A stretch of 64,000 bases of DNA from Fratercula arctica (Eukaryota > Chordata > Aves > Charadriiformes > Alcidae), in the NCBI GenBank assembly GCA_947846985.1, contig CANTUZ010000004.1:80052159-80116158 (forward strand), in the 5' to 3' direction. The position numbers were made by a program, and so were the translations under genes. How positions within the stretch are numbered: the first letter of the stretch is position 1; each line of letters starts with the position of its first letter. Shown in pieces: positions 23,141 to 36,904 of this stretch. The notes under the pieces were generated by a model, which searched no databases, had not been told where the DNA came from, and saw only the letters and a list, made by a program, of their open reading frames with translations.

Positions 23141-23855
23141 ACGAGTCTTTTTCCTCCAGTCTTTTACCGGAGGAAAAAGAAGGATCCAGGAATAGTCCAG
23201 CTAATACAGATATCTGTCTTTGTAGAAAGCAGAGCACTAAATTTGAGCGTCAAAGGAGTTTATTAACATGGCACCTTCATTAGCACAGCACTGGACTGCA
23301 GACGAGGTATGTACAAATGTGCTCGGTGGATTTCAGACACAGAGATAAGTAGTTTTCCATATAGTCTTTGACAGAACAAAATCGTGAAGATAATATGAAG
23401 CGTGCCATGACACCCTACCTACAGGAAAGCCGAGGACTCTAGAATATGAAGCAGAAGATTCTAGAACAAGTGCAAACCAAGGAAAAGACAAAGCGAAAGG
23501 TCCAAGACAATCCATTTAGAAGAACAAACCTGCCGGGAAATCTAGTTCAGTAGAATATCACGGCTGTTATCATTACCTAAAAAACCCAGTTTATTGGACT
23601 TGTTGAAAATTGCAATGTTGTCTTGGTCACAAAAGGGAAAAGACAGAAAGAAAATGCTCTGCGCTCTTTATCTAAGGATACACATTTTTGTGATATGAAG
23701 GAGTAGGAATACTATGAAGTAAGAACAATTTTTAAATCTGTGTATACATTATGAAACTTAAATGAAAAAAGTGCAGAATTCCACACTTACACAGAGACAA
23801 AACCAAGCTATATCTATAGATATAAAAATAAATATTTTACCATATCAGTTTTTAC

Positions 23856-24086
23856 CTGGCTGAAAAATAGATAGGCTTCCATCAGTATGTCCAAACACTA
23901 CTTTTCCTTTTTTCTTTGGATGCCATCTAAACAGACTGATATCCGACAAGAAACTATGTGCATCTCTGTGTACAGTTACCCCGCTGTCAGGTCCCGAGAT
24001 AGTCCAAATGTACAACGGGCCTCGGTGGGATACAAATGCCACCGCATCACCGGCATTCCAGCACCAGCTAAGGGATGCAGGAATTC
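23856..24086 (-). CDS. WDR17: WDR17 coding exon 4 (residues 127-204, WD blades)
   Basis: 231 nt, phase 1 at both ends. The acceptor is GTTTCAG|GAATTC and the donor CCAG|GTAAAA. It encodes IPASLSWCWNAGDAVAFVSH, then GPLYIWTISGPDSG and VVFGHTDGSLSIFQPG. It covers one blade ending YIWTI and one ending LSIFQ. The run PKKKGK near 23900 is a basic surface loop. Confidence 0.95.
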
Positions 24087-27056
24087 CTGAAACACACAGG
24101 GAAATCTTGTAAGAACCAGGATATGAAATTCAGTGTATTCCTGCTTGACTCGGTATCAACAATTGTCTTGAAAAGCTGTAGAAATAATTATTCTTCTACA
24201 TAAAAATGATTAGATGAAATTTCAACAATGGTGTGAACACCTTATGGTGTAAAAGTAAACAAATATCCATAGGCAGGAAGTAGAATTATTTCCCAAATTA
24301 TTTTAATACTACTTTGATGGGCTGTACTTTACAATACCTGTACTTGATTTCATTAGTGCCAAAGACAATCACACGTATGAAAGAGGATAAGCCTCATCCT
24401 AGAACCAATACTTTCATTCATTCCCAACTCCACTCACCATTATGTTTTACTGTATTCTATTTGCTACCAAGCTGGTAAAATATTGAAAACTTTAAGATGT
24501 CTTTTTTTGCAAAACACAATGAAATCTGAATTAGAGAGAAGTATAACAGCGGCAGATATTTGTGACGAAATTGGAAAGCCAGCTCTGTAATCAAAGGAAC
24601 TCTCGATAGCTTCCTCCTGCATACATGACAATTTAAATTCGGCTGCCTGACACCTAACTGCAGGCACTAAGGGTTTTGGCCTTAGCACCTCCAACCCTTG
24701 TTACCCTCCTAATTTAATAATGCGTGTCTGAAGGAATAAATGACAGTAAGACAAACTCCTCAAGCTGAAAATTCAAAACTGTTTGTTCTTAGGCACTTTA
24801 ATACGGCAGTGTCAAAGAGAATAACAGCAGCATTAATAGGACATTTAAAAATATTACCCTAAAAGCAAATTAGCTTTTAAAAAGTTTAAAATAATACTAA
24901 CTGTTCTTTCACATGCAGGCATTGGCTGAAGTAGCTTTTTAAACAAGGAATGTATTAAAAAATAAGTATTAGGTTTTATATTAATGCATAATCTGATACA
25001 ATATTCCTTCTAGAATAGATCAGTGTGATTTTTTTTCTACTTATTCCTTTTGCAGGATATCCAAGATGTACGAGATTTTCAGAGGTATCTTAAATGCTCT
25101 GGAAAGAGCAGAGTAGGGGTGGGTCCCGAAATATCTTAGAAGATCCTGAGATACTGACTGTTCTTGGGTTGCACCTATTTTCCAAGCATGCAAATGTAGG
25201 AGTCAAGGACACCGGACAGGGACTGACTGTAAGAACAGAAATACAGGCACCGGTTTTGACTGAAGGGAATGAATCTGAACTGGGAAGGGAAAGGTGGCAA
25301 ATGCAGATTTTTAACCCCCTAAACTTCTACTACAATCTCCCAATCAGCAGTTTCAAGTCCTGAGAGAAAAGGCAGGTAGACAAGCATTAGGGTATTTAAA
25401 CAAAAATTCTTTCGCAAATTCACTGATAATTTATACTTGAATCTGTTGAAGGCTACATTTTATTTGCTTTCACTTCCATAAATTTACATAAAAACACACA
25501 AGGTCTAAAATTTGATTATTTATCCTTTGATACAGTGATGGAAAAAAATGTGGGGTTTTTTTTTTCCTACTCACAAGAAATCAACGGCAAAGTAAATTCT
25601 TGAATTGGTCAAGTACTTTAGAAATACGAATAAACTCTTTCTTTACCAATTAGAGCAATTTACTCAAACACACTATCATTATTTTCTAAAATGAACTGCA
25701 ACAAATCCAACAAGAATATTGTGTTATGCAATTGCTAAACCCCTGGCCTACCAACTGCTTAGGGTTTACTCTATATTGAGTATTTCTGACACCTGTGGAT
25801 AAAAAAGCTCTATGGATCAAAAAGATCTCCGTGTCTGAAATACCTTTTGTATTCTCCAGCTTGGCCACAACTTTCTGCTCAGTCACGTTCCAAATAATCA
25901 CTAAACTATCTGCACTGGCACTTGCAAACACGTCAGGGTTGTGGGGACACCACGATATGGCTGTGATTGTCTTCTTATGCTCAGACATAATTGCCCGCAG
26001 CTTGAATTCATTGTATCGGTGATCCAGCTAAACAAAAAGTAAAATTCATTTTAGAAACACATATTTTGTAAACTCACTTTAAGTACTGTTGGGTTGAAGA
26101 ATAGTTCATGTAACAGTATTAGACTTGCAGATGAATTTATAGAAGATTTCACAATTGCCTATACCTGACATCTCAATAACTTAAATTTTCATACATTTGA
26201 CTTGGACAGTCAAGTTCTCAAATATTCAATTAGCCCAATGTGGATTAACATTGCCTATCCTCTTGTCACTTGTAAACTATTATATTCCATTAATAACTGC
26301 ACTCAAACACAATCCTAAAATGCTTTATTTATAGGCATGGTAATAACCATTTAGTAATCTGCAAGGGGTTAAATGGGATAGAATAGGAAAACGAGTTTGA
26401 AATCCTTCTCACTTCTTAAATCACTTCGTACAATTAAAAAAAAGTTAAGATAATCGAATATCCAAAGCTGACACAGTAGATTTTGTTTATTTTAATCTTA
26501 CTAGCAGTCTAAGTCATGAAGTTAAAATAAGCACATCCTTTATTTCCTGACATATTTCTCAGTCTGAAAATTCCCTATCACAGCATTTCTGGGTTTTTTG
26601 TTAGGTGCTGATGTATAGTAACTGTGAACCTCAGAAGACCACGGTGCTGAGCAGTTCAGACATGAAGCAAGTAATAACTTGTTCCAAAGCAAACAAAGGT
26701 GGGGCACTGACCCCCCAGCTCCGCAGAGCGGATTAAACTCCTTCAAAAGGCGACTGTTGCACTAAGTGGGAAATGAAACTGTGGAATTGCTGCAATTCTC
26801 CCTCGGAACCCGCTCTTCTGTCACTGCACTTCATTCATCTCAAGTGTTTGCTAGATTTAGAGCCTGGCTCTTAAGAATAATTCCTGACACATACAACCTC
26901 AAATATAAAGTTTACATCAATTTTTGCACTAGCTGTAACAAGGAGGAAAAATAATATGGAAGAGCTTCACATAGGCATCACCTCAGCAGCAATCGTACAC
27001 TGAGTGAAAGGGTTCAAAGCGAGATAGACAACAACGTTAAATAAAAAGAATCTTAC
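24087..27056 (-). other. WDR17: WDR17 introns 2-3 (with exon 3 between them)
   Basis: Introns 24087-25843 and 26028-27056. Nothing beyond AT-rich unique-looking DNA was seen. Confidence 0.7.
25844..26027 (-). CDS. WDR17: WDR17 coding exon 3 (residues 66-127, WD blade)
   Basis: 184 nt, phase 0 in and phase 1 out. The acceptor is TTTGTTTAG|CTG and the donor AAAAG|GTATTT. It reads LDHRYNEFKLRAIMSEHKKT, then a complete WD unit: ITAISWCPHNPDVFAS, then SLVIIWNV. The usual GH near the start is replaced by EHKK, and the terminal WD is WN. The Gly after TK is split across the intron. Confidence 0.95.
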
Positions 27057-27185
27057 CTGATAAATATAAATAGCAAGGGTAGCACAGTAGGCAAATCTGT
27101 CCCCACTGGCAGCACAGACATCCTTGTTCCACGGCTGACATCCAGCAGCTAAAAGTCCCACTTGTTTAACCTGCGACATTTTTGC
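27057..27185 (-). CDS. WDR17: WDR17 coding exon 2 (residues 23-65)
   Basis: 129 nt, phase 0 at both ends. The acceptor is TTTTAAAG|GCA and the donor CAG|GTAAGA. It reads AKMSQVKQVGLLAAGCQPWN and on to AIYIYQ, the most recognisable WDR17 block and the first beta-strands of the N-terminal propeller. An internal Met (codon at 27179-27177) is the likely start of shorter isoforms that skip exon 1. The Ala-Lys before it is explained only by splicing from exon 1, which fixes this acceptor over a second AG near 27209. Confidence 0.95.
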
Positions 27186-28065
27186 CTTTAAAACAGAAGC
27201 TCATGAGACTACAAGAAGATGACAGGATATTGAAGAACAGAATAATACATTTTTGCTGCCATAAATAATGTATACATATGTCCCTTAAAATTATAGCTAG
27301 CCTTTATGTTTTAACAGCAACATCCTGTGTTTATGAGGTACAAATGAAGGTAGCTGAAATAAAGCCAAGCAGATGTTCACAGCCTTCGGTGCTACACAAG
27401 AAAGGGATTTTAATACCGTCCACAGGAATCCATTTGGGAGAAAAGAAGGGGGGGATGGCACATGAAAGCTGGAAAAATGCTTGATTTGTACTAGCTGAAG
27501 CTGTTCTTGATCACTTCATCCTGCAGTCTGGTTCAATGCTTTCCCTATCCCAGCGTAATGCTCTTGCCGTTCTCCCCTTCAGCCCCCCAGAGACAGCTGG
27601 ACAAAACAGACCATATGCTAATGGCTTTGGTTTAAGTAAGACAAGCAACGTGTCTAAAAAGGTCTTCAAACCACTTGCATTGAACAACGACGCATTTCTT
27701 GTTATCATCATCCTTTTTGGAGAAGCTTTCTAAATTTTCTTAATTACTGTTTAACAAAAAAGTGGAAGGAAACTGGAAAATAAAAAGCAAAGCTTAGTGT
27801 AGCACTGCTGGATTACTGTGTAACAAAGGACGCCTTCACTGTCCAAACTGAGCGTCAAACTCCCAGCTCTGCTCCGAATGACTTCGACATAAAACCACAA
27901 GCAATGCTGTGCTGGGCCAGACCCATTATCCACCTCGCGATAATGTCAAAATGTTACTTAGAGCTCATGCGCCTGGCCGTTTTCCTAAGAGCCACTGACA
28001 CACTCTGCTACGACCAGGAACGTGCACGTTTGCAAAGGTATTGTTAAAAGTTAACAGCTGGGTGG

Positions 28066-28114
28066 CTTGTACAAGATGACCTTCAGACCTTCCAACCTCA
28101 ACCATTCTGTGATT
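28066..28114 (+). mobile_element. CR1 LINE 3' tail, short
   Basis: About 50 bp: CTTCAGACCTTCCAACCTCA then ACCATTCTGTGATT. Very short CR1 end. Confidence 0.6.
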
Positions 28115-28200
28115 AAAAAAAAAACCATTCAAAATGAGCCTTGTTGCATTTGTTTACAGTAGACAAGTAGGGAAGGCCATCAGTTTTTACAGAATCTCTG

Positions 28201-28644
28201 ACTGGAGAGAGTCCAGCGGAGGCTCCAAAGATGATGAAGGGCCTGGAGCATCTCTGTGCTGAGGAAAGGCTGAGAGCCCTGGGGCTGTTCAGCTGGAGAA
28301 GAGCAGACTGAGAGGGGATCTCATCAATATCTAAAGGGCGGGGGGCAAGAGGATGGGGCCAGGCTCTTCCCAGTGGTGCCCAGTGACAGGACAAGGGGCA
28401 ATGGGCACAAACTGGAAGACAGGAGATTTAATCTCAACATGAGGAAAAACTTCTTTGCTGTGAGGGTGGCAGAGCCCTGGCACAGGCTGCCCAGAGAGGT
28501 GGGGGAGTCTCCGTCTCTGGAGACATTCCAACCCCGCCTGGACGCGTTCCTGTGCCACCTGCTCTGGGTGACCCTGCTCTGGCAGGGGGTTGGACTAGAT
28601 GAGCTGCGAAGGTCCCTTCAAACCCTGACCATCTGTGATTCTGC
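28201..28644 (+). mobile_element. CR1 LINE, 5'-truncated
   Basis: Reverse-transcriptase C-terminal region with frame breaks (GAGAGAGTCCAGCGGAGG onward, later [20 protein letters not shown]), then 3' UTR ending ATCTGTGATTCTGC. Confidence 0.92.
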
Positions 28645-31600
28645 AGTTCACTCAGAAACCAGTCTTCACATGATACAAAAGTCCTTGGTTCAAGCCAACT
28701 GTCAGCTGATGTAATGTCTGCTCCATCAACCTGCAGAAATAACCATGGCTTTACCACCACTTAGGGAAGGCTCCAGTGGCCAAACAACTGCGACTGAGGT
28801 TGACAACGATGACTAGGTGGATCACAGTCTGCAACAGTGGGGTGATCCAAACAGCAGAACAAGGTCCACATAGCTGCAAAAAGGATTCACCACTTCTGCA
28901 GAAAAGTTAACTCAAATCCAAACAAGGCTCCGTGAGCATGACTGAAAGAACTACTCATACACAGGATATTTAGATGACCCAGAGCTGAAACCTCTTCAGA
29001 TGTAGGACTTCAGCTGGGCCAGCAGCAGAATCCCAGTACAGGAAAACAACTGCACCTACATCAGTGAGCTCCTGCAGAAAAGACTCTTCTGCTCCAGACT
29101 GGTGAAGGACAAGTCTGCTGAGCTTCACCATACCACTGAGTGCTTCAGCGTGGGCTCAGCTAAGGTCCAGACATAAAAATCTACTCCTCCAACTAGGTCA
29201 TAGAATGTATAAGGACACGTTTATACTGTAGATAATGGACTGAGGGACATTATGTGGAAAAACACTACGTGGATTATGAAGGATGAGATCTTTAAGTCAA
29301 AGAGCTGAGACTCTAATCTTTAAAAGACAGGAAGAGTTATGTTCAATTTACCAAGTGTGAGGTGCATTTTCAAGGCCCACAAAGGAAAGGGAATTAAAAA
29401 GAAAAAAAAAAAAAAAAAAAGAAAATATGATATCAACTGCATGGAGGGGGGAATATTTGAATATTTTTCTGCGTGACATTAATATTAAGGCGTATTTAGT
29501 AAAAACTTTGTACAAGTACAGTAATAGTGACCAATAGTACCCAAGGGAACCTATCGGTCAATATTGACAAAAAGCTTATTTTATAAATGTTAACACAATT
29601 TCGTTTTAATGCACATATACAAGGGATGAATATGAAGTTGGATGATCAATTTTATGTTCCATTTTTCTTATCTCCTTGGGGTATCTGCTTCGCAGATAAA
29701 TAGTAATGAATAAATACAAGGAGAAAGTCTCTCTCTCATTTGGAAAATGTGAAAGAAAAAAAAAAAGAGAGAGACTTATTTTGGGTGCTGCTTTAGCAGA
29801 AGGTGAGGATCAGATTGAAGGTTTGGGACTGATCATCTCAAAGATATCACTGGTTGTAGTTATAGTGCTTAGAGGTTCTGACTGAGTTCTAAATGCCTAA
29901 AGAAAATGAAACACCAATGTCTGACCTCTGAAAACGTCGGTAAAGGAGACGGTACAACAACAGAACAGAAATATAGAGAAAAACAAGTTACAAGATACAG
30001 CTCTGCTGCGGAGCAGTGCTTTGGCTGTTAGACTTCCTTTCTGCCTCTGCCAACAAGATTAATTCTCCTGACTTCTGCAGCAAATAAATTAGAGATTCTA
30101 GAGAGAAGAGCTCCATAAATCGCACCACCTTGCAGCTCACTGGCAATCCAGCTCATGTTGTAAATTATATGAGTCCCAGAAACAGAAATTTATCTTATTA
30201 TTTAAAGACTCGTCATCATCACCACAAAGTGACAAAAAATAGACTGCAAATTTCTGATTTTGCCATTTAGTAAAATGACAAATTCCAGAGAACCCTTCAG
30301 TGAAATTAAAGTATTAATCACATATATTCAGAACTATTTGGATTTGGGGCATTCCGAATTGCAACACAGACTTTTTCCAGTCACAATAAAAAAAAACAAC
30401 TGGTCCCATTAACAACCACTTTTTTTCTGAAATTAAAGTCATCTGGTTGATTACACAACAATTTACTAAAATGCAGAATAATACCTGGAACCAGAACTCA
30501 CGCTTTTCACTCTTTAATCCAGGGAAAATTATGGTTACAGCCCTAGGCACGTCAGCAAACAAATAAGGAACATTAAAAAAGCCATGGAGAAGTAGAAGAG
30601 AATTAGATGTACAATATTGGATTATTGTAGGTTTAGTTTGTAGGTTTGCCGCATGTAAGATTGATTAAAAGTTAACATCTCTTTAGACACTAAGAGTGCA
30701 TAAGTATTTATTTCATAATAGTAACAGATTTGTCTCATTTTGTACAGACCCTCTTCTTTACCTTCTCATATGGGAGCTAAGAGGTTCCTAATTTGATGAA
30801 GTTTCATCTGTAAAAATATTATCTTAAATCTTGTTTCATTTGCGGTTTGATTACAGGTACAATGGATTGTAACATTAAAATCTCTTACAGACGCTAATAC
30901 AGAATTCCACAATTGTTTCTTTTGGAGTGACAACAGATTTGATTTGTAGGGTTTTGCAGTAATCTGTGTTAAAAAAAACATCCTATTATATATTCAGTAG
31001 ATGTCCCTTTTTGCCTTGATATGAGATAGAGAAGTTATTCCTGACTACATGAAATCTAGTCTATAGGAAAATACTGTTCTAGGTGGCTGAGAATAAGGGA
31101 ATAAGGAGGATTCCAAGGCAAGTGTTGAAATCTAGAACAAAAATGAAAAGGTCCTCTACACTGGTTTTACAATTACCATGATCACACAAACCAGACTTCG
31201 GGTTTGGAGACAGTTCCGTTACTAGTGCTACTATTTCCATGTTTTCCATGCAGCTGATTGACAACAAAGAGGCTTTTCTATACTTTTTTTTCATGTCATC
31301 AGGACACCTGCATGGTTTAGTGTATTTTCATGGTTTCCAAACGCATATGTCACCGATTAGAATTCAGGCCTGATTAATTATGACCAAAACCAATCATTGT
31401 TATCACATGGCCATATAGTTATTTCAGCCTAGTTCTGAATGTATGTCTGTAAGCATTACTGGATACGTCATATTCAGTACTGTATTTAAAACAGAAGAAC
31501 ACATTTGTCTTCTCTTTGTTCTACATTAACATTGAGACAAAAGGTAACTTTATTATGTTTTTTTGAAGACACTCACCAATAGAAGCCTTGTTCACAAGTT

Positions 31601-33265
31601 TAATTGAAAACAACCATTTCTAAAGTTATTTATTATTATTTTTCTTAAAGCCTGATATTCAAATGAAAATGTCTCATAAATAAGATCAACATTTAGATGA
31701 AAAAAGCTGCTTTGTGATATATTATTTCACTGAGTTAATAATTCGTGCTTAAGAAGCACTATTAAGTTTTGATTCTTCATATAGATGTTTCCTACTTTAG
31801 TATACGTAAAAAAATTACACATGTAAAATATTCCGAGCTGTATTATAGAAAGGAGTTTGCACTTTATTTACTAATATTTGCTGTTTAAAAATTGTTACTA
31901 TTTCCTTGCAAAGAGTTATATACAATTTTACAAAGAATACTGCAATTAAGAAGAAGCATTTGCTTTGTAATTCAGTACAATAGTAAGTAGAAGAAATTGC
32001 AATTGTGTGCCATAGGGACTGTTATTCTCTTGTACATGTCATGCATTAAAGCAGTTTCCTGCAGACCTTTTCAGACATTATAGATTTCTGTTGAACACAC
32101 TTATAGTAGAAGGGAGAACGCAGCATCCTTCAGAACAGCCCGAGTAAAACGGCAGAAAACTAGAAATGCAGTGTAACTGCATAAATATATACATATGTAT
32201 GATTTCACACGTGTTGCCTTTTTTTTTTTCATACTTTGTTAAAAAAGCATTTTATTTTAAAATAAGGGATGTACAAGTAATTATCTTGGACTCTTAAGTA
32301 TACACTGAAAAAACCTATGCATGGAAAAAAATGTCTAGCAGCCTGGGAAAGCTATCAAAGAATGCCCACAGTTTCCAAGGAGATGAAGGGAAGAGGGAGG
32401 ACAACAAAAACCTTTCTTTTCAATTGGCATGAGCAGCAACATGCTAAGTCCTTCCTTGTTGCTAAATATAGAAAAAAAAAAAACAAACCACATTAAACTG
32501 AAATTCTGTATACCATAGAGTTAATATTATTTAAAAATAACAACTGAATGGACTAGATACATAGACATGGCTATATACCAATAACTTAAAGATAAATGCC
32601 TAATAATCCCTACCTTAGCATAGGTATCATTTTTTGTCAACCACTTAAGAACTTCCATGTTCATTCCAATACCTCGCTGCTCCCAAAACTGCAAAATCTT
32701 GCTCTGGTTGTAGAATGAAATCACTTTACTTGACAGATGAAGGAACTAAACCTTGATGTTGCCAGAATAATGCAGTTAGTAAAGGATGCAGGAGAAGAGA
32801 CGGAGCATTGTGTCGCACCACACACGAGCCGGCAGTGTCAGTAGCCTGGCAACTGCAGCTCTTTAACAGGCACCATTTTAATTTTAACCTAACTCCTTTT
32901 TCTCTGCTTCAGCCACGCAGCGTATTTCGTTGCTTGGTGTATTTCCCGATTGCACGACAACGGTATATTCAGAATAATAATAGCTCTTTAAATCCATCAC
33001 TTAGCACCCTTTAATTATCAAGGGACGTACTTGCATGTTGTAAGTATTCTTAACTTTATAACCATCAAGCACAAGCAATAATATCTGCTTATATTGCATC
33101 CATACGATGTAAGACCTGTCCAAATGAGTCCATATGCAATATGGCATGCACACAAAAGTGAATACACTGTATCCTTATGTTAATCAACATGCTTCTGAAT
33201 ATACAAACCCCTACTTTCTGAACAGCTATAAAAGTGTTCGCGTCCTCAGGTTCTGTTTAATAGTA

Positions 33266-33298
33266 GAAGATAGTGACAGTGGAATTGTCACTATCTTC
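33266..33298. repeat. Perfect 13-bp inverted repeat, 7-nt loop
   Basis: Arms GAAGATAGTGACA (33266-33278) and TGTCACTATCTTC (33286-33298) around GTGGAAT. Could fold as a short hairpin; too short for a miRNA precursor by itself. Confidence 0.9.
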
Positions 33299-33550
33299 CA
33301 ATTAAGTTTGTATGTTTTCTTACATGGAAAGCTTCCTGTCTCTCCTCTATATTTGATATATAAGACTGCTATATCTCATCCAATCATCCCCAGGTACCAG
33401 CAGTATGGTCGATATGTCAATGATAATATAATAATTAAAGATCTTCTTTAGTGATATAAAAGTGGTGTCTCCTTAAAGACATTGGCCATATTTACCCATC
33501 TTTGTGGCAAAAGCCATTGGAGATGGAAATCACTCTCTATGACTGACTCC

Positions 33551-33857
33551 CCGAAAGGAGGGTCTAGTGAGGTGGGGGTCGGTCTCTTCTCCCAAGTAAC
33601 GGGTGACAGGACAAGAGGAAACGGCCTCAAGTTGCACCAAGGGAGGTTTAGATTGGGTATTAGGAAATACGTCTTCACTGAAAGGGTTATCAAGCATTGG
33701 AACAGGCTGCCCAGGGAGGTGATTGAGTCACCATCCCTGGAGGTATTTAAAAGACGGGTAGACGTGGTGCTGGTGGTTTTTGTCAGAGCTGGGCTGATGG
33801 TTGGACTCGATGATCTGAAAGGTCCCTTCCAACCTAGGCAATTCTATGATTCTATGA
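33551..33857 (+). mobile_element. CR1 LINE, 5'-truncated
   Basis: Encodes [20 protein letters not shown] and WNRLPREVIESPSLEVFKRR, then GGTTGGACTCGATGATCTGA and the tail ATTCTATGATTCTATGAAA. Confidence 0.92.
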
Positions 33858-36800
33858 AAATGTGACCGGTGAACTGACAGCTTCAAATTCATTACCATAT
33901 CCAACAGGACCAGTTTGGAGCACCGGATAACAGACAATGAATTTGTCTTGTTAAAAACATGAAGGTCTTCAAACCTACCAAGAAATCTCTGCGTGTCTGC
34001 AGGACGCAGCAGAAACCAGCTTCTTCCTGATTGTGACTGCCAGCACCAAGTCTCATGTAAGAACATAAACATCATTAGTGCTAGGCCTCTCCCAACGGGG
34101 CTGGAAACCACCAAGCACATTATAGCCATGTTAATAAATTAAATTCTTGTTATTATGTCCAGACACATGACATAAAAGACAATTGGAAATACTCTGGTAC
34201 ATATGCAACTTAAAAGCCAGCAGACAAATCAAATTTACTAAGACTAAACAAAGCAATGAAATTTCCAAAAACATTAATGTTTCTGGAAGGAGCATTTGAG
34301 AAGTTAATACATTTCCTAAATTCTATTCTATTCTATGCTATCTATCCATTACATTTAAATATATTTATATCTATTACTTTATGAATATGAGGAATCTCAA
34401 AAGTAAGCGTAAGCACATCAGAAGATGAGAAGAAATCTTACACTACGAAAGCTTTGACAATATGTATATTATCAAAGATCATCTGTGATGGATTTTAATA
34501 GATCTATAGGGAAAAAAACGAAATAAAGTAATAGTTGCCAGCATCATATTTCAGTTATTATTTCTTAAGAACAAGACAGCTCAATATAAGTTCACCTACT
34601 CCCTTTAAACAGAAGTTCTTCCTACTTTGTGTGGAATGCTACAAAATGATAAAGATTTTTCAGTTCTCGATGTGGACAACCAAGCTGCAGTTACTAATGT
34701 AGGTCTATGAATAGTCTCAGTGAGACTGTGCACTTGTGACTTCAAACAACTGCTGCTGGGCAAAAGATGAGCAAAGACTGACTACATTAATCATGACAGT
34801 CACAATGTAGAATAATGTAGAATAATTACATAGGTTTATGCACGTACAAACAGAAGTTAACCCCTTCATACTTCCCAGCAGGGTCTAACCTAGGTAGTCT
34901 ACTGCTTGTTAAAGGTTGGGTGCTAGTTTACCACTGAGCAATAGAGTCAGAGAGTTTGTATGCTTTTCTGGAAAAATTAGAAAAGTTTTTTCTACTTTTG
35001 TGTACAGTTCATGGCAAGCAGACCATCTGTGGCTCCTGAAGAATCAGAAGATTAACCAGAGGCAAGCAGAAAGTGCCTTGGACAAGGCTTTTAATTTCAG
35101 CAAGGTCCTTCAAGAACACCAGAAGCCTTGACGAGACTCTCGCAACCAGCATTTGCAGATGACATTTCCTAACTTAGGATAACCCAGCAAGTGTTCAGTT
35201 ATCCAGATGCTGACTAGGAAAAGAACGCTATTATCGAAAAGATCATTTTAAACAAACAAGTGTCCTACTACTGTTCACAGCCATTTTTAAAACCCACAAT
35301 AAACTCAGAGCCAAATTACTACTAGAATTGATTTGATCAGAGCATCTCTGGCTTCACAAGGGAAGAAGTTGTGGACGTCTCACTGAAGTTTGGAAAAATT
35401 TGGATTTGAATGGATTCAGCCTGAGACTGAATTTTACAGCAACAAACATTTATTTGAAATTTAAAACAAATATACTAATCCAAGATAGATAGCTAAGGCC
35501 AACAATTTAACATTAAAAAGTCATAACTTGGACCAAGTCTTACAAGGGAGTAGTTCTGACTGTCTTGACTACACTACTCGTACAGTTTAACTAGTAATTC
35601 TTTATTGTGCAACCTCAACAAAATAATCTAAAGAGCAATACTAGGGTTTGAAACACAGCATGGAGAAACGCTGGTATTTCTAACAATACATCACCAGCAA
35701 TGTTGAACTAGGTACCTAATCAACGCGAGACATCCTATCTGGCAGCAGTAACAAAACCATCATCTACAGAGCATTGGTTAGTCATATGGTACCAGAAATG
35801 TAGTGTTCAGACGCTGTATGTACTACAAAGAAATACCTATAACCATGTCTGATCTCAGTACAAAGCATCTAAGAGCTTCCAAAGAATTTTGGTCTCATCT
35901 TCCATCCCAGAGCTACCACAGCCACCAGAAGATTGCTTTTCTGCTGGCCAACCACCAAGACGACACTTCTGATTTCAGATAAAGTCACCTCTTGACACAT
36001 CTCACACCCGAATCCCTGAGGAGCAGCTATTAAAATATAACTCTGCATCTGAAACATTCCTATCATGAGTGACGTGTAAAACGAGAACAGTGGAAAAGTA
36101 TTAAAATCTGCTCGTTTTTAACACTTGTGAGCATGTGACTGGCATTCCCAAGTAACAGACAATAACACAGTTAAAGCTGTTTCAGTAGCATCTCCCACAT
36201 TCTGACTCGTTAGCTGAGAATATACTATCAAAATGAGAAACAGAGATTACAGAAACACGTCGTTACATAAAGGAGCTTGATCCAGTGAAAGAAACGTGAC
36301 TTATATTCACTTCCCACCATCAATCTATGAAAGCACCAGCAGAACAAGCTTGTCCAAGGCATGCAGTTAATAAACGTTAAAAAAAGCCAAGAAATCCTGC
36401 AAAGGTTGCTATAGTAACAACTCCTCCTCCTTGGAAAAAAACGTTAATAAAAATATACAGATATCCAAGGTACAACTTGGAAATGACCCTAGGTGAATTT
36501 AATATCTCCCAAATATTTTTGTTTTACTCAATTACTGCTTATTTCAGTTTGCTCCATGCACAATATATTAATTCCTCCTAACACAATGAAGTGAAATGCT
36601 TCATTTCTATCTCATTACATATTAAAGAATTATTACTCATTAAATTACGCATCCTAAAAAAAAATGCAAGTAGGTGGTCACCAAACTTGCAGTATCTTTT
36701 ATCCACCTGGCAACATTAATTTTCAAAAAAACTCATTTTAGATGTGCTTATCTATGATGCAAGACCTCATTAAAATTACTAAAAATCCCTTCTTAGTACC

Positions 36801-36904
36801 ACTATGGGAATATTACTTTTGGTACTAGTAATGTAATAAACAGCAGCTTAAAGAAGAAAAATATAAAGGAAGCAAAAGAAAATATTAATTTAAACAATTC
36901 TTAC

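Larger units (their letters stand above)
19190..23855 (-). other. WDR17: WDR17 intron 4
   Basis: Contains a CR1 tail (23023-23140), poly-T runs near 21209-21228 and 21382-21399, and a sense-strand open stretch at 20232-20519 described as its own entry. The rest is AT-rich with no recognised element. Confidence 0.7.
27186..36904 (-). other. WDR17: WDR17 intron 1 (9.7 kb)
   Basis: The largest intron in the window. It holds CR1 copies at 28066-28114, 28201-28644 and 33551-33857, a poly-A run near 29401-29420, and a perfect 13-bp inverted repeat at 33266-33298. I found no exon in it. Position and length make it a plausible place for regulatory elements, but no specific site is claimed. Confidence 0.75.

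Noticed and set aside
27188..27208. Alternative acceptor for WDR17 exon 2 at 27209
   Set aside because: The acceptor at 27186-27187 joins exon 1 to exon 2 in frame and gives the expected residues; the other would put additional noncoding-looking sequence in the frame.
34880..34930. Possible tRNA-like fragment (GGTAGTCTACTGCTTG ... CACTGAGCAAT)
   Set aside because: No consistent A and B boxes or cloverleaf stems could be drawn.
32527..36904. Short minus-strand ORFs in intron 1 as additional WDR17 exons
   Set aside because: Exons 1 and 2 join without them and none has matching splice sites with the right phase.
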